Shown: positions 8,048 to 16,984 of the stretch, piece after piece
Layout: every line of letters begins with the position of its first letter
How positions within the stretch are numbered: position 1 is the first letter of the stretch
Assembly: GCF_012843905.1 (NCBI RefSeq)
Contig: NZ_JABAGC010000016.1
Span: 1 to 59,071 of the forward strand
DNA from: Clostridium sp. SM-530-WT-3G
GTDB taxonomy: Bacteria; Bacillota; Clostridia; Clostridiales; Clostridiaceae
Direction: 5' to 3'
DNA length: 59,071 bases
Position numbers and translations under genes: made by a program
Notes under the pieces: model-generated
What the model saw: the letters and a program-made list of their open reading frames with translations, nothing else
The model's database searches: none
Told to the model about the DNA's origin: nothing

Positions 8048-8988
8048 TGAGTAATAAAATAGCAACTAGAGAGGCTTACGGAAAAGCGTTAGTAAAACTT
8101 TCAAATATAAATCAAAATGTTGTTGTATTAGATGCAGATTTATCGAAATCAACTAAGACTGCAGAATTTAAAGCTGTTGCTCCAGAAAGATTTATAAACA
8201 TGGGGATTGCTGAAGCTAATATGATGGGAGTTGCAGCAGGACTTTCAACATGTGGAAAAATACCATTTGTAAGTACATTTGCTATGTTTGCAGCTGGCAG
8301 AGCATTTGAACAAATAAGAAATTCTATATGCTATCCTAATTTAAATGTTAAAGTATGTGCTACGCATGCAGGATTAACAGTTGGAGAAGATGGAGCGACT
8401 CATCAATCTATTGAAGATATATCATTAATGAGAAGTATACCAGGAATGACTGTAATAAATCCATGTGATGCAGTAGAAACAGAAGCAGCAATCCTTGCGA
8501 TTGCAGATTATGATGGACCTTGCTACGTTAGATTAGGAAGACTTGCTGTTAATGTAATCAATGATGAAAAGAACTATAAGTTTGAAATAGGAAAAGGTAT
8601 AACTTTAGCAGAGGGTACTGACGTTACTATTATTGCTACAGGAATGATGGTTGAATTAGCATTACAAGCTAAAGAAGAATTAGCTAAGGACGGAATAAAT
8701 GCTAGAATAATTAATATTCATACAATTAAGCCTATAGATAGTGAACTATTAATTAAGGCTGCAAAAGAAACAGGAGCTATTGTTACAGCAGAAGAACATA
8801 GCATAATTGGTGGATTAGGTTCAGCTGTTTCAGAAGTTGTTTCAGAAGAATGTCCAGTTCCAGTATTAAAGGTAGGTATTCAAGATACTTTTGGTGAAAG
8901 TGGAAAACCAAATGAGTTATTAGAAAAGTATGGATTAACAGTACAATCAATAGTAGAAAAAGCTAAAAAGGCAATTACATTAAAATAA
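8047..8988 (+). CDS. Transketolase, C-terminal subunit
   Basis: A 313-residue partner of the preceding gene carrying the pyrimidine-binding domain (VGEDGATHQSIEDISLMRSI, with the catalytic glutamate region nearby) and the C-terminal transketolase domain (about 190-305). The stop/start overlap with the N-terminal half is one base, with GGAGGGG as ribosome site inside the upstream gene. Together the pair forms a complete transketolase; 1-deoxyxylulose-5-phosphate synthase is excluded by the separate N-half family. A terminator follows. Confidence 0.95.
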   Translation: MSNKIATREAYGKALVKLSNINQNVVVLDADLSKSTKTAEFKAVAPERFINMGIAEANMMGVAAGLSTCGKIPFVSTFAMFAAGRAFEQIRNSICYPNLNVKVCATHAGLTVGEDGATHQSIEDISLMRSIPGMTVINPCDAVETEAAILAIADYDGPCYVRLGRLAVNVINDEKNYKFEIGKGITLAEGTDVTIIATGMMVELALQAKEELAKDGINARIINIHTIKPIDSELLIKAAKETGAIVTAEEHSIIGGLGSAVSEVVSEECPVPVLKVGIQDTFGESGKPNELLEKYGLTVQSIVEKAKKAITLK

Positions 8989-9015
8989 TAATGTTTTTAT
9001 TTTAAAAATTTTATT

Positions 9016-9058
9016 AAGCATAGATATATGTGTTATATTGCATGTGTCTATGCTTTTT
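9016..9058 (+). terminator. Terminator after transketolase genes
   Basis: AAGCATAGA (9016-9024) pairs with TCTATGCTT (9047-9055) and is followed by T residues. It lies in the 296-base gap before yitT. Confidence 0.8.
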
Positions 9059-9071
9059 TATATAAAATTAC

Positions 9072-9100
9072 TTGTAATATTTTGGTATTTAAGTTATAAT
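9072..9100 (+). promoter_or_regulatory. Promoter of the YitT-family gene
   Basis: TTGTAA (9072-9077) and TATAAT (9095-9100) with the ideal 17-base spacer. This predicts a leader of about 178 nt before the ATG at 9285. The leader is AT-rich and no riboswitch class was recognised in it. Confidence 0.6.
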
Positions 9101-9284
9101 TTGCGGGGTATGCACAAGAAAATATTAAAAAATCGTTATAAAATGGAAAAATATATATAAGTATTAGCTTATAAGTGAATAATATATATAAATAATTAAA
9201 AACTAATAGTAAATACGAGATTTGTAGAGTTTTATAGATTATATATACTTATATCAGCAATATGCAAAGGGGCGATTTATAGCA

Positions 9285-10133
9285 ATGAAAAAAATTAAAG
9301 AATATGGAATAATAACATTTGGAATAATATTAGTGGCAATTTCAGTAGAATATTTTTTCTCGCCTAATAATTTAGCAGCAGGTGGTGTCACTGGAGCTGC
9401 AATAGTAATAAATGCATTATTACCTCAATTATCAGTTGGAATACTAACTTTTATACTAAATGCAGTTTTGTTTGTAGTAGCATTTATGTTTATTGATGGG
9501 AATTTTGGGGTTAAAACTATTTTTGCAAGCCTTGGGCTATCTGTTGTATTGTGGATTATTGAAGAGTTTTTGAATCCTGTAGCTATAACAACAGATCTTA
9601 CTATGGCAACTGTTTTTGGGACTTTAATATCAGCTATAGGAATGGCAATTGTTTTTAATGAAAATGCATCTACTGGAGGAACAGATATATTAGCTAAAAT
9701 TCTAAATAAATTTTTTCATTTAGATATAGGAAAATCACTTCTTATAGTTGATTTTATAATTACATTTGCTAGTGCTCTTGTATTTGGAATTGATGCGGGA
9801 CTATATGCAATGGCAAGTGTTATACTACTTGGAATAACAGTAGATAGATTTATAGATGGATTTAATTCTTGTAAGAATGTATTTATAATTAGTAAAAAGA
9901 ACCATGAAATAAGTGAATTTATAATGAATGAACTTGATAGAGGATGTACATTCTTAAATTCGGTTGGTGCGTATAGTAAAAGTGAAAATAATATTTTGTA
10001 TGCAGTAGTAAGTAGAAAGCAGTTTATATATTTAAAGAAATATATAAAAGAGATAGATCACCAGGCATTTATATCTGTTGGAGAAGCACATGAAGTATTA
10101 GGTGAAGGCTTTAAGGATATAAAGCAGGATTAA
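9285..10133 (+). CDS. YitT family membrane protein
   Basis: A 282-residue protein with about five membrane helices in residues 8-190, including SPNNLAAGGVTGAAIV and NENASTGGTDILAKILNK. It ends in a cytoplasmic DUF2179 domain (about 220-278). These are the two parts of the YitT/UPF0750 family. The transported substrate, if any, is not established. The ribosome site is GGGGCG about 10 bases before the ATG. It is monocistronic, with its own promoter and terminator. Confidence 0.9.
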   Translation: MKKIKEYGIITFGIILVAISVEYFFSPNNLAAGGVTGAAIVINALLPQLSVGILTFILNAVLFVVAFMFIDGNFGVKTIFASLGLSVVLWIIEEFLNPVAITTDLTMATVFGTLISAIGMAIVFNENASTGGTDILAKILNKFFHLDIGKSLLIVDFIITFASALVFGIDAGLYAMASVILLGITVDRFIDGFNSCKNVFIISKKNHEISEFIMNELDRGCTFLNSVGAYSKSENNILYAVVSRKQFIYLKKYIKEIDHQAFISVGEAHEVLGEGFKDIKQD

Positions 10134-10154
10134 TGTTGAAACAAGGTTGAATAG

Positions 10155-10198
10155 TGTCTGAATTTATATTTTTTAATATAAATTCAGACATTTTTTTT
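10155..10198 (+). terminator. Terminator after the YitT-family gene
   Basis: A 16-bp perfect stem, TGTCTGAATTTATATT (10155-10170) with its complement at 10175-10190, with a 4-base loop and eight T residues. Confidence 0.9.
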
Positions 10199-10341
10199 GA
10201 GATAATTATTTTAATTTAAATTTATATTATGGCCAATTTAATAAATTTGTATAACATTAGAAACTGTTCTTATGTTATAATAATTTTGTAGGTTTTGCAG
10301 TAATTTTGCAAAATATACATTGAAAGAAGGAGTGTTAGAAT

Positions 10342-11028
10342 ATGATTGAATTTAGAGGAGTATCTAAGATTTATGACAATAATGTAAAAGCTCTGTCAAA
10401 TATTAATGTAGAGATAGAAGCAGGAGAGTTCGTTTTCTTAGTAGGTCCAAGTGGGTCTGGTAAGTCTACTTTTATAAAGATGCTTCTTAAAGAAGTTGAA
10501 CCAACAAATGGAAAAGTTATAGTTGGGGACAAAGATTTATCAACAATAACAAGAAAGCAAATACCTTATTATAGAAGAAAAATAGGAATGGTATTTCAAG
10601 ATTTTAGATTAATACCTAACCTTAATGTATATGAAAATGTTGCATTTGCAATGAGAGTCGTTGAAGCATCACCAAAAGAAATAAGGAGAAGAGTTCCAAT
10701 GGTATTATCACTAGTTGGATTGTCTCATAAATACAAGATGTTTCCTAATGAATTATCTGGGGGAGAGCAGCAGAGAGTTTCCCTTGCAAGAGCATTAGTT
10801 AATAATCCTTCAGTATTAATAGCTGACGAACCTACTGGTAACCTTGACCCAGATACAGCAAGAGAAATAATGGAACTTTTAGATGATATAAATAAATCTG
10901 GAACTACTGTTTTAATGGCTACACATGCTAAAGAAATTGTTGACTATATGAAGAAGAGAGTTATAGCAATAGAAAAGGGCGAAATAGTAAGAGACGAGAA
11001 AAGAGGTAAGTACGAATATGAAAATTAA
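10342..11028 (+). CDS. ftsE: Cell-division ATP-binding protein FtsE
   Basis: A 228-residue ABC ATPase with Walker A GPSGSGKST (about 35-43), a Q loop in MVFQDFRL, signature LSGGEQQR and Walker B VLIADEPTGNLD. With FtsX it forms a membrane complex that activates peptidoglycan hydrolases at the septum or along the cell wall. It overlaps ftsX by 11 bases. An extended -10 TGTTATAAT at 10273-10281 is a possible promoter, and an AAGGAG ribosome site precedes the ATG. ftsEX followed by a CtpA-type peptidase and a PDZ membrane protein is a recurrent Firmicute arrangement. Confidence 0.97.
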   Translation: MIEFRGVSKIYDNNVKALSNINVEIEAGEFVFLVGPSGSGKSTFIKMLLKEVEPTNGKVIVGDKDLSTITRKQIPYYRRKIGMVFQDFRLIPNLNVYENVAFAMRVVEASPKEIRRRVPMVLSLVGLSHKYKMFPNELSGGEQQRVSLARALVNNPSVLIADEPTGNLDPDTAREIMELLDDINKSGTTVLMATHAKEIVDYMKKRVIAIEKGEIVRDEKRGKYEYEN

Positions 11029-11908
11029 TACCATTTCTTATTTTATTAAAGATGCTTGTACGAGTTTAAAGAGAAATAAAACTATAAGTATAGCTTCAAT
11101 AATTACAGTTCTTATTACTTTCTTTGTATTAGGAATATTTACTTTACTTGCAACAAATATTAATAATGGAATACAAGATGTGCAGAATAAAGTTGAGATT
11201 AAAATTTACTTAAAAGAAGGAATTAAGGTTATAGACCAAAGAGAAATTGAACTTAAACTTAGAGAAATTGATGGTGTAAAAGATGTTATATATTCTTCAA
11301 AGGAAGACGAATATAACAAAGTTCAAGAAACTATAAATGGAAGTGAAGGATTATTAAAAGGATATACATTTGAAAATAATCCATTCCAAGCAGCATTTAC
11401 TGTTAAGCTAGAAAGTCCTGAATATGCTTCAAATGTTTCAGAAGCAGTAAAGGGTCTTGAAGGTGTTGATTCAATTAGTGACCAACAAGAAATGGTTGAT
11501 AAGATAGTTGGATTTGTAAAAGGTTTAAGAATAGTTGGATTTGTATTATTTATAATACTAGTTGGTGTTTCAATATTCTTAATAATGAATACAACAAAGT
11601 TAACAGTTTATTCAAGAAGAAGAGAAGTTGGAATAATGAAATTTGTAGGAGCTACAGATTGGTTCATTAGATGGCCATTTGTTATAGAAGGAATGGTAAT
11701 AGGATTAGTTGGATCATTTTTAGCATGTATAGCTCTATACTTTGCTTATAAAGGTGTATTTGGATGGGCAGCTTCACAATTTGCTTTCTTAAGTTTAGTT
11801 AATCCAATATACATATTAACAGCTGTTTTATGGAAATTTGTTATAGGTGGAATCGTAGTTGGTGGAATTGCCAGTGTAATTGCATTAAGAAAATTCTTAA
11901 TAGTATAA
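11018..11908 (+). CDS. ftsX: Cell-division permease-like protein FtsX
   Basis: A 296-residue membrane partner of FtsE. One helix lies near residues 22-46, then a large extracellular domain (about 47-168), then three helices in 170-296. The cytoplasmic YSRRREVGIMKFVGAT segment is the typical FtsX coupling region. The extracellular domain is where hydrolases or their activators dock in other bacteria. The start overlaps the end of ftsE. Full length and undamaged. Confidence 0.96.
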   Translation: MKINTISYFIKDACTSLKRNKTISIASIITVLITFFVLGIFTLLATNINNGIQDVQNKVEIKIYLKEGIKVIDQREIELKLREIDGVKDVIYSSKEDEYNKVQETINGSEGLLKGYTFENNPFQAAFTVKLESPEYASNVSEAVKGLEGVDSISDQQEMVDKIVGFVKGLRIVGFVLFIILVGVSIFLIMNTTKLTVYSRRREVGIMKFVGATDWFIRWPFVIEGMVIGLVGSFLACIALYFAYKGVFGWAASQFAFLSLVNPIYILTAVLWKFVIGGIVVGGIASVIALRKFLIV

Positions 11909-11979
11909 TATTGACGAATAAATGTAGAATAAATGTGTTATTATTATATAGAATGATATTAACACTATAAAAATTAATT

Positions 11980-12030
11980 TTAGCTTCAGATTAGCAATGT
12001 AATGTGTTATATCTGGAGCTAATTTATTTA
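11980..12030 (+). terminator. Possible weak terminator between ftsX and ctp
   Basis: TTAGCTTCAGAT (11980-11991) and ATCTGGAGCTAA (12011-12022) form a 12-bp stem with one G-T pair, followed by the interrupted T tract TTTATTTA. It may attenuate rather than stop transcription into the peptidase gene. Confidence 0.45.
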
Positions 12031-12074
12031 TATGGAAATTAAAATAATTAAAATTTAGAAAGGGAGGGGTATGA

Positions 12075-13340
12075 ATGAGTAAAAGACTGTTTAAAGAATA
12101 TAGCAATAAGAGAAAGTGGTATGTTATATCTATTATTTGTTTTATTATTATAATATGCTCTTCAACATTATTTTTAGGAAATTACATGGCTACAAAAGGT
12201 ATATTTTTGTTTAAAACTTCTGATACAGTAAAGAATACTGCAGTTCAGAAAAATAATGTAGATAAATATTCATCATTATTTTTAGTAAGAGATACACTTA
12301 TGGAAAAATATGATGGTGAAATTGATGATGATAAGCTTCTTGAAGGTGCGATTAAAGGAATGACTAGTGCATTAGATGATCCATATACTGTGTTTATGAA
12401 TAATGAAGAATTTGATAAACTTATGAAACAGAGTAATGGTTCTATGAATGGAATAGGAGTTACAGTTGCAAATGTAGATAATAAGATAACGGTTTTATCT
12501 GTTTTAAAAGATTCTCCGGCTGAAAAGGCTGGTCTTGAAAAAAAGGATATAATAGAAAAAGTAGATGATACTGAGTATACAGGTGATCAGTTAAGTGAGG
12601 CTGTGAGCACAATAACATCATCAGGAGAGAGTGGAGTTAATCTAACAATAAAAAGAGGAGAGCAGGAAACATTTAATGTAAATGTTATACCTGAGGAAGT
12701 TAAAATAACTGTTATTGACGGTCAAATGATTGATTCAGACCTTGGATATATAAGAATAAAATCATTTATGAATGAAAATACTGCTGAAGATTTTAAGAAT
12801 AAGATTAGTGATTTAAAAAATCAAGGGATGAAAGGATTAATACTTGACTTAAGAGAAAATCCAGGGGGGCTTCTTTCACAGGCTGTAGGAGTAGCATCTC
12901 AATTTATACCAGCAGGAAAAGTAATTACATATACTGTTGATAAATATGGCAATAAAAATGAGTCATTATCTGTTGGTGGTATAGCTGAAGGAATGCCATT
13001 AGTTATATTAGTTAACGGAAATAGTGCTAGTGCATCAGAAGTAGTAACAGGTGCCTTGAGGGATTATGGAGCAGCAACAATAGTTGGAAATACTACATTT
13101 GGAAAGGGAATAGTTCAACAGACATTAAAATTTAATAATGGAATAGGTGGAATAAAAGTTACTATTTCAAAATATTACACTCCTAATGGAGAAAATATTC
13201 ATAAAATTGGTATAGCGCCAAATTATGAAGTTTCTACACCAATTGGTATAGATGAATCTGGTTACGACAGAAAAACAGATAATCAATTGAATACAGCAAT
13301 AGATAAGCTTAAGGAAAAGGTTGAACAGGGGGATCAATAG
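12075..13340 (+). CDS. S41 family C-terminal processing peptidase
   Basis: A 421-residue membrane-anchored serine protease with an N-terminal helix (about 15-37), a PDZ domain (about 125-205) and an S41 catalytic domain. The Ser-Lys dyad is visible: S319 in NSASASE and K344 in FGKG, with Q348 following in IVQQ. CtpB and CtpA relatives trim periplasmic or extracellular proteins, including sporulation signalling proteins and wall hydrolases. ATG 12075 is used because it sits 6 bases after AGGGAGGGG; the ATG at 12071 runs straight into a stop. The stop overlaps the next gene by one base. Confidence 0.93.
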   Translation: MSKRLFKEYSNKRKWYVISIICFIIIICSSTLFLGNYMATKGIFLFKTSDTVKNTAVQKNNVDKYSSLFLVRDTLMEKYDGEIDDDKLLEGAIKGMTSALDDPYTVFMNNEEFDKLMKQSNGSMNGIGVTVANVDNKITVLSVLKDSPAEKAGLEKKDIIEKVDDTEYTGDQLSEAVSTITSSGESGVNLTIKRGEQETFNVNVIPEEVKITVIDGQMIDSDLGYIRIKSFMNENTAEDFKNKISDLKNQGMKGLILDLRENPGGLLSQAVGVASQFIPAGKVITYTVDKYGNKNESLSVGGIAEGMPLVILVNGNSASASEVVTGALRDYGAATIVGNTTFGKGIVQQTLKFNNGIGGIKVTISKYYTPNGENIHKIGIAPNYEVSTPIGIDESGYDRKTDNQLNTAIDKLKEKVEQGDQ

Positions 13341-14629
13341 TGGAGTTAATAAATTATACTTTAAGAAGTATTTCAAGTGCAATTATATCACCTCCATTGG
13401 TATTTATATTAGTAATATTAATGTTTGTGTTTTATTTTAAGAATAAGAAGATACAAACTATGCAAAGTATAATAATTGGAGGAAAGGGTGAGTCGGCTTT
13501 AGAACTTACTCTTTCCCAATTTGTATTTGGCATTATGGGTGGCACTGTTGGCAGTATAATACTTACAGAACTTGGGGTTAGATTTAATTATGAGTCGGGA
13601 ATACAGCTTTTATTTTTTGTTTCTATATTATTAATGTTTGTTAAACCCAAATACATATGTTTTTCTTATTCGGCTGGGATATTAGGAATAATAAACATAT
13701 TAATTGAAACTTTATCAAGTGTATTACCAGAAACAATTAATAAAGAATTGTTTGAAATTAATATTGTATATCTATTATTATTTGTTGGTATACTTCATAT
13801 TGTGGAAGGAATACTTGTAATGTTAGATGGCAACAGAGGTGCTATACCTGTATTTAAAGAATCAGAAAATAAAATTATTGGAGGATATACTTTTAAAAGA
13901 TATTGGCTTCTTCCTATAGCTATGATATTTATAAATATGGCACCTGAAATATATAATTCAGTTGAACTATATATTGATACGCCTCATTGGTGGCAGTTGA
14001 TTAACAATACAGGTTTAGCTGCAATTGGAATTGTTGCAATTATGCCCTTTTATGCAGTTATAGGATATTCAAGCGTAACATTTACAAAAACTAAAAGAAA
14101 AAAAGCATTAGTTAGTGGATGTTATATATCATTTTATGGAATTTGTGTTGTTATGGTTGCGCAGGTTGCTAGATTAGGAATAGCAGGAGAATTATTTGCT
14201 GTAATTTTTACTCCAGTAGCACATGAATTTATGATTAGAATTCAAAGAAAAGCAGAGAAGACTAATAATCCACTATTTTTAAGTGATGATGGATTAATTA
14301 TTTTAGATATAAGTAGAGATTCGCAAATGAATAAATATGGATTAGAAATCGGAGATAAGGTTTTAGCCATTAATGGAGACAATGTAGATTCGGAAAAAGA
14401 AATATATAAGATTTTAAAGAAAAGCCTATATAGAGTTAATATTAAAATTAAAAAGAAAAATGGGGAAATAGAAGAATTTATGCATATTCATGATAAAACT
14501 AAGCGTCTTGGAATACTTCTAGTTCCTAGAAAGATATTAAAAGATGAAACTACAGAAATAAAAGAAAACTCATTTCAAGCAATATTAGAAGAAGTAAAAA
14601 GGGTAAATGAGTTTTCAAAAAGTAGTTAA
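13340..14629 (+). CDS. PDZ-domain polytopic membrane protein, MinJ-like
   Basis: A 429-residue protein with about seven to eight hydrophobic helices in residues 12-310 and a C-terminal cytosolic PDZ domain (about 318-390; LGIEIGDKV-like loop present as YGLEIGDKVLAINGD). The layout matches MinJ-type proteins that sit after ctpB in Firmicutes and link division-site or secretion machinery. The start is GTG, whose G is the last base of the upstream TAG; the ribosome site CAGGGGGA lies inside the peptidase gene, so translation is coupled. Exact function is inferred from layout. Confidence 0.75.
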   Translation: MELINYTLRSISSAIISPPLVFILVILMFVFYFKNKKIQTMQSIIIGGKGESALELTLSQFVFGIMGGTVGSIILTELGVRFNYESGIQLLFFVSILLMFVKPKYICFSYSAGILGIINILIETLSSVLPETINKELFEINIVYLLLFVGILHIVEGILVMLDGNRGAIPVFKESENKIIGGYTFKRYWLLPIAMIFINMAPEIYNSVELYIDTPHWWQLINNTGLAAIGIVAIMPFYAVIGYSSVTFTKTKRKKALVSGCYISFYGICVVMVAQVARLGIAGELFAVIFTPVAHEFMIRIQRKAEKTNNPLFLSDDGLIILDISRDSQMNKYGLEIGDKVLAINGDNVDSEKEIYKILKKSLYRVNIKIKKKNGEIEEFMHIHDKTKRLGILLVPRKILKDETTEIKENSFQAILEEVKRVNEFSKSS

Positions 14630-14653
14630 TAAAAAACTAATAACAATAAATTT

Positions 14654-14688
14654 AAAAAGATAGAAAAAAAGAAATTCTATCTTTTTTT
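14654..14688 (+). terminator. Terminator after the PDZ protein gene
   Basis: A 12-bp stem, AAAAAGATAGAA with TTCTATCTTTTT, and a T run. It closes the ftsEX-ctp group. Confidence 0.85.
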
Positions 14689-14839
14689 ATAATTTTATAT
14701 GATGTAGGCTTAGTTTTAAATTTAATGAAACAGTTTTTATATAGCAATTTACAATTGATTTAAGATGGAATTGATATATATTTATATAAATATGTTAATA
14801 ATAAAGGAGTATATAATTGTTGTTGATTAAGTATAGATA

Positions 14840-14903
14840 TTGAACAGATATTGACTTAGAGTATAATGAAAAGTAGAATGGAGATATAAGCGAATATCTG
14901 TTC
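14840..14903 (+). promoter_or_regulatory. SOS-type promoter of uvrB with two LexA-like boxes
   Basis: A promoter TTGAAC (14840-14845), 16 bases, TATAAT (14862-14867) is bracketed by two related sites. GAACAGATATTG (14842-14853) overlaps the -35, and GAATATCTGTTC (14892-14903) lies downstream of the start. They are near-exact inverted copies, and each is close to the Firmicute LexA box GAAC-N4-GTTC. uvrB is a known SOS gene in Firmicutes, which supports the call. Confidence 0.7.
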
Positions 14904-14920
14904 GATAAGGAGGGATTAGT

Positions 14921-16897
14921 ATGGGAGAGTTTAAAATTCATTCTAAATTTAAGCCTACAGGAGATCAACCACAGGCTATAGAGAAACTTGTAGATTCAAT
15001 TAATGAGGGGCATAGAGGTCAAACTTTACTTGGAGTAACTGGTTCAGGTAAGACATTTACTATGGCCAATATAATAGAAAAACTTCAAAGACCTACTATA
15101 ATACTAGCTCATAACAAAACACTAGCTGCGCAGTTATGCTCAGAATTTAAAGAATTTTTCCCAGATAATATAGTTGAATATTTTGTATCATACTATGATT
15201 ATTATCAGCCGGAAGCTTATGTACCACAGACAGATACATTTATAGAAAAAGATGCATCTATAAATGATGAAATAGATAAATTGAGGCATTCAGCTACATC
15301 AGCATTATTTGAAAGAAGAGATGTAATAATAGTAGCATCTGTTTCATGTATTTATGGTTTAGGTAATCCAGATGAGTATAGAAAATTAACCATAAGTTTA
15401 AGACCTGGAATGATAAAAGATAGGGATGAAATTATAAAAAAACTTATTGAAATTCAATATGAAAGAAATGATATTGATTTTTCAAGAGGTACTTTTAGAG
15501 TAAGAGGAGATTCGTTAGATATAATTCCAGCTTCATATTCAAACAAAGGAATCAGAATTGAATTTTTTGGTGATGAAATTGATAGAATAAGAGAGTTCGA
15601 CGTCCTTACAGGAAGCATTTTAGGAGAGAGAAAGCATGTAGCTATTACTCCAGCTTCTCACTTTGCTACTTCAAAAGAAACTTTAGATAGAGCAATAGGT
15701 CAGATTGAAGGCGAACTTGAAGATAGATTAAGAGAACTTAATGCACAAGATAAACTACTTGAAGCTCAAAGACTTAGACAGAGAACAAATTACGATATAG
15801 AAATGATTAAGGAAATGGGTTATTGTAGCGGTATAGAAAATTATTCAAGAATATTAGATGGAAGAGCAGCAGGAACTCCACCAAAGACACTTCTTGATTA
15901 CTTTCCAGAAGACTATCTTATGTTTATAGATGAAAGTCATGTTACTTTGCCACAAGTAAGAGCAATGTATGCAGGAGATAGATCGAGAAAAAATACTTTG
16001 GTAGATTATGGATTCAGACTTCCATGTGCGTATGATAACAGACCATTAAAATTTGAAGAATTTGAAAAGAAAATAAATCAGGTTGTATTTGTAAGTGCAA
16101 CACCAGCAGAATATGAAATTGATCATTCAGATGAAATTGCAGAACAAATAATAAGACCAACAGGTCTTTTAGATCCTGAAATAATAATAAGACCTATAAA
16201 GGGACAAATAGATGATCTTTATAGTGAAATAAATAAAACAACAGAGCGTGGCTTTAGAACATTAATAACAACTTTAACTAAGCGTATGGCGGAAGATCTT
16301 ACTAAATATTTAACAGAACTAGGTGTTAAAACAACTTATATGCATTCTGATATTGATACAATAGAAAGAATGAAGATTATAAGAGATTTAAGACTTGGAG
16401 AATATGATGTTTTAGTTGGAATCAATCTTTTAAGAGAAGGACTAGATATTCCTGAAGTAGCTTTAGTAGCTATATTGGATGCTGATAAAGAAGGATTTTT
16501 AAGGTCTGAAACATCATTGATTCAGACTATAGGAAGAGCAGCCAGAAATGCTGAAAGTAAAGTTATAATGTATGCAGATAATATAACTAAATCAATGGAT
16601 AAGGCAATTAAAGAAACTGAAAGAAGAAGAAAAATTCAAACAGAATATAATGAAAAGAACGGAATAATTCCAACCACTATTATTAAGGATGTACGTGAAG
16701 TTATAGAAGCCACAAAAGTATCAGAAGAAGTTGTAGAATATAAGGTGGATACTGAAAATAATAAACTTACAAAGAAAGAAAAGGATAAGTTAATTAAAGA
16801 TTATACAGAAGAAATGATGGCTGCAGCTAAGAATTTACAATTTGAAAGAGCAGCAGAATTAAGAGACATTATTGCTCAGTTAACAAGTGACAGTTAA
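14921..16897 (+). CDS. uvrB: Excinuclease ABC subunit B
   Basis: A 658-residue damage-verification helicase of nucleotide excision repair. It has Walker A GVTGSGKT (about 38-45), the beta-hairpin region [20 protein letters not shown], helicase motifs DESH and QTIGRAARN, and a C-terminal UVR domain (about 620-655) that contacts UvrC. The ATG follows AAGGAGGGATTAGT. Two LexA-like boxes upstream point to SOS control. uvrA follows after 87 bases that hold a long imperfect hairpin. Confidence 0.98.
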   Translation: MGEFKIHSKFKPTGDQPQAIEKLVDSINEGHRGQTLLGVTGSGKTFTMANIIEKLQRPTIILAHNKTLAAQLCSEFKEFFPDNIVEYFVSYYDYYQPEAYVPQTDTFIEKDASINDEIDKLRHSATSALFERRDVIIVASVSCIYGLGNPDEYRKLTISLRPGMIKDRDEIIKKLIEIQYERNDIDFSRGTFRVRGDSLDIIPASYSNKGIRIEFFGDEIDRIREFDVLTGSILGERKHVAITPASHFATSKETLDRAIGQIEGELEDRLRELNAQDKLLEAQRLRQRTNYDIEMIKEMGYCSGIENYSRILDGRAAGTPPKTLLDYFPEDYLMFIDESHVTLPQVRAMYAGDRSRKNTLVDYGFRLPCAYDNRPLKFEEFEKKINQVVFVSATPAEYEIDHSDEIAEQIIRPTGLLDPEIIIRPIKGQIDDLYSEINKTTERGFRTLITTLTKRMAEDLTKYLTELGVKTTYMHSDIDTIERMKIIRDLRLGEYDVLVGINLLREGLDIPEVALVAILDADKEGFLRSETSLIQTIGRAARNAESKVIMYADNITKSMDKAIKETERRRKIQTEYNEKNGIIPTTIIKDVREVIEATKVSEEVVEYKVDTENNKLTKKEKDKLIKDYTEEMMAAAKNLQFERAAELRDIIAQLTSDS

Positions 16898-16961
16898 TAA
16901 TTAGCAGTTGGTTAGACAAATTCCTTTGGAATTTGAACTACAAACTGTTAATTGCTAACTG
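16891..16961 (+). repeat. Long imperfect hairpin between uvrB and uvrA
   Basis: The 19-base arm at 16891-16909 pairs with 16943-16961 at 16 of 19 positions. Inside it CAAATTCC (16917-16924) pairs exactly with GGAATTTG (16928-16935) around TTT. The left arm includes the uvrB stop codon. AACTGTTAA occurs twice (16943, 16957). It resembles short dispersed palindromic repeats rather than a terminator because no T run follows. Confidence 0.6.
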
Positions 16962-16984
16962 TTAACTAAAGAAAGGGTGTTACT

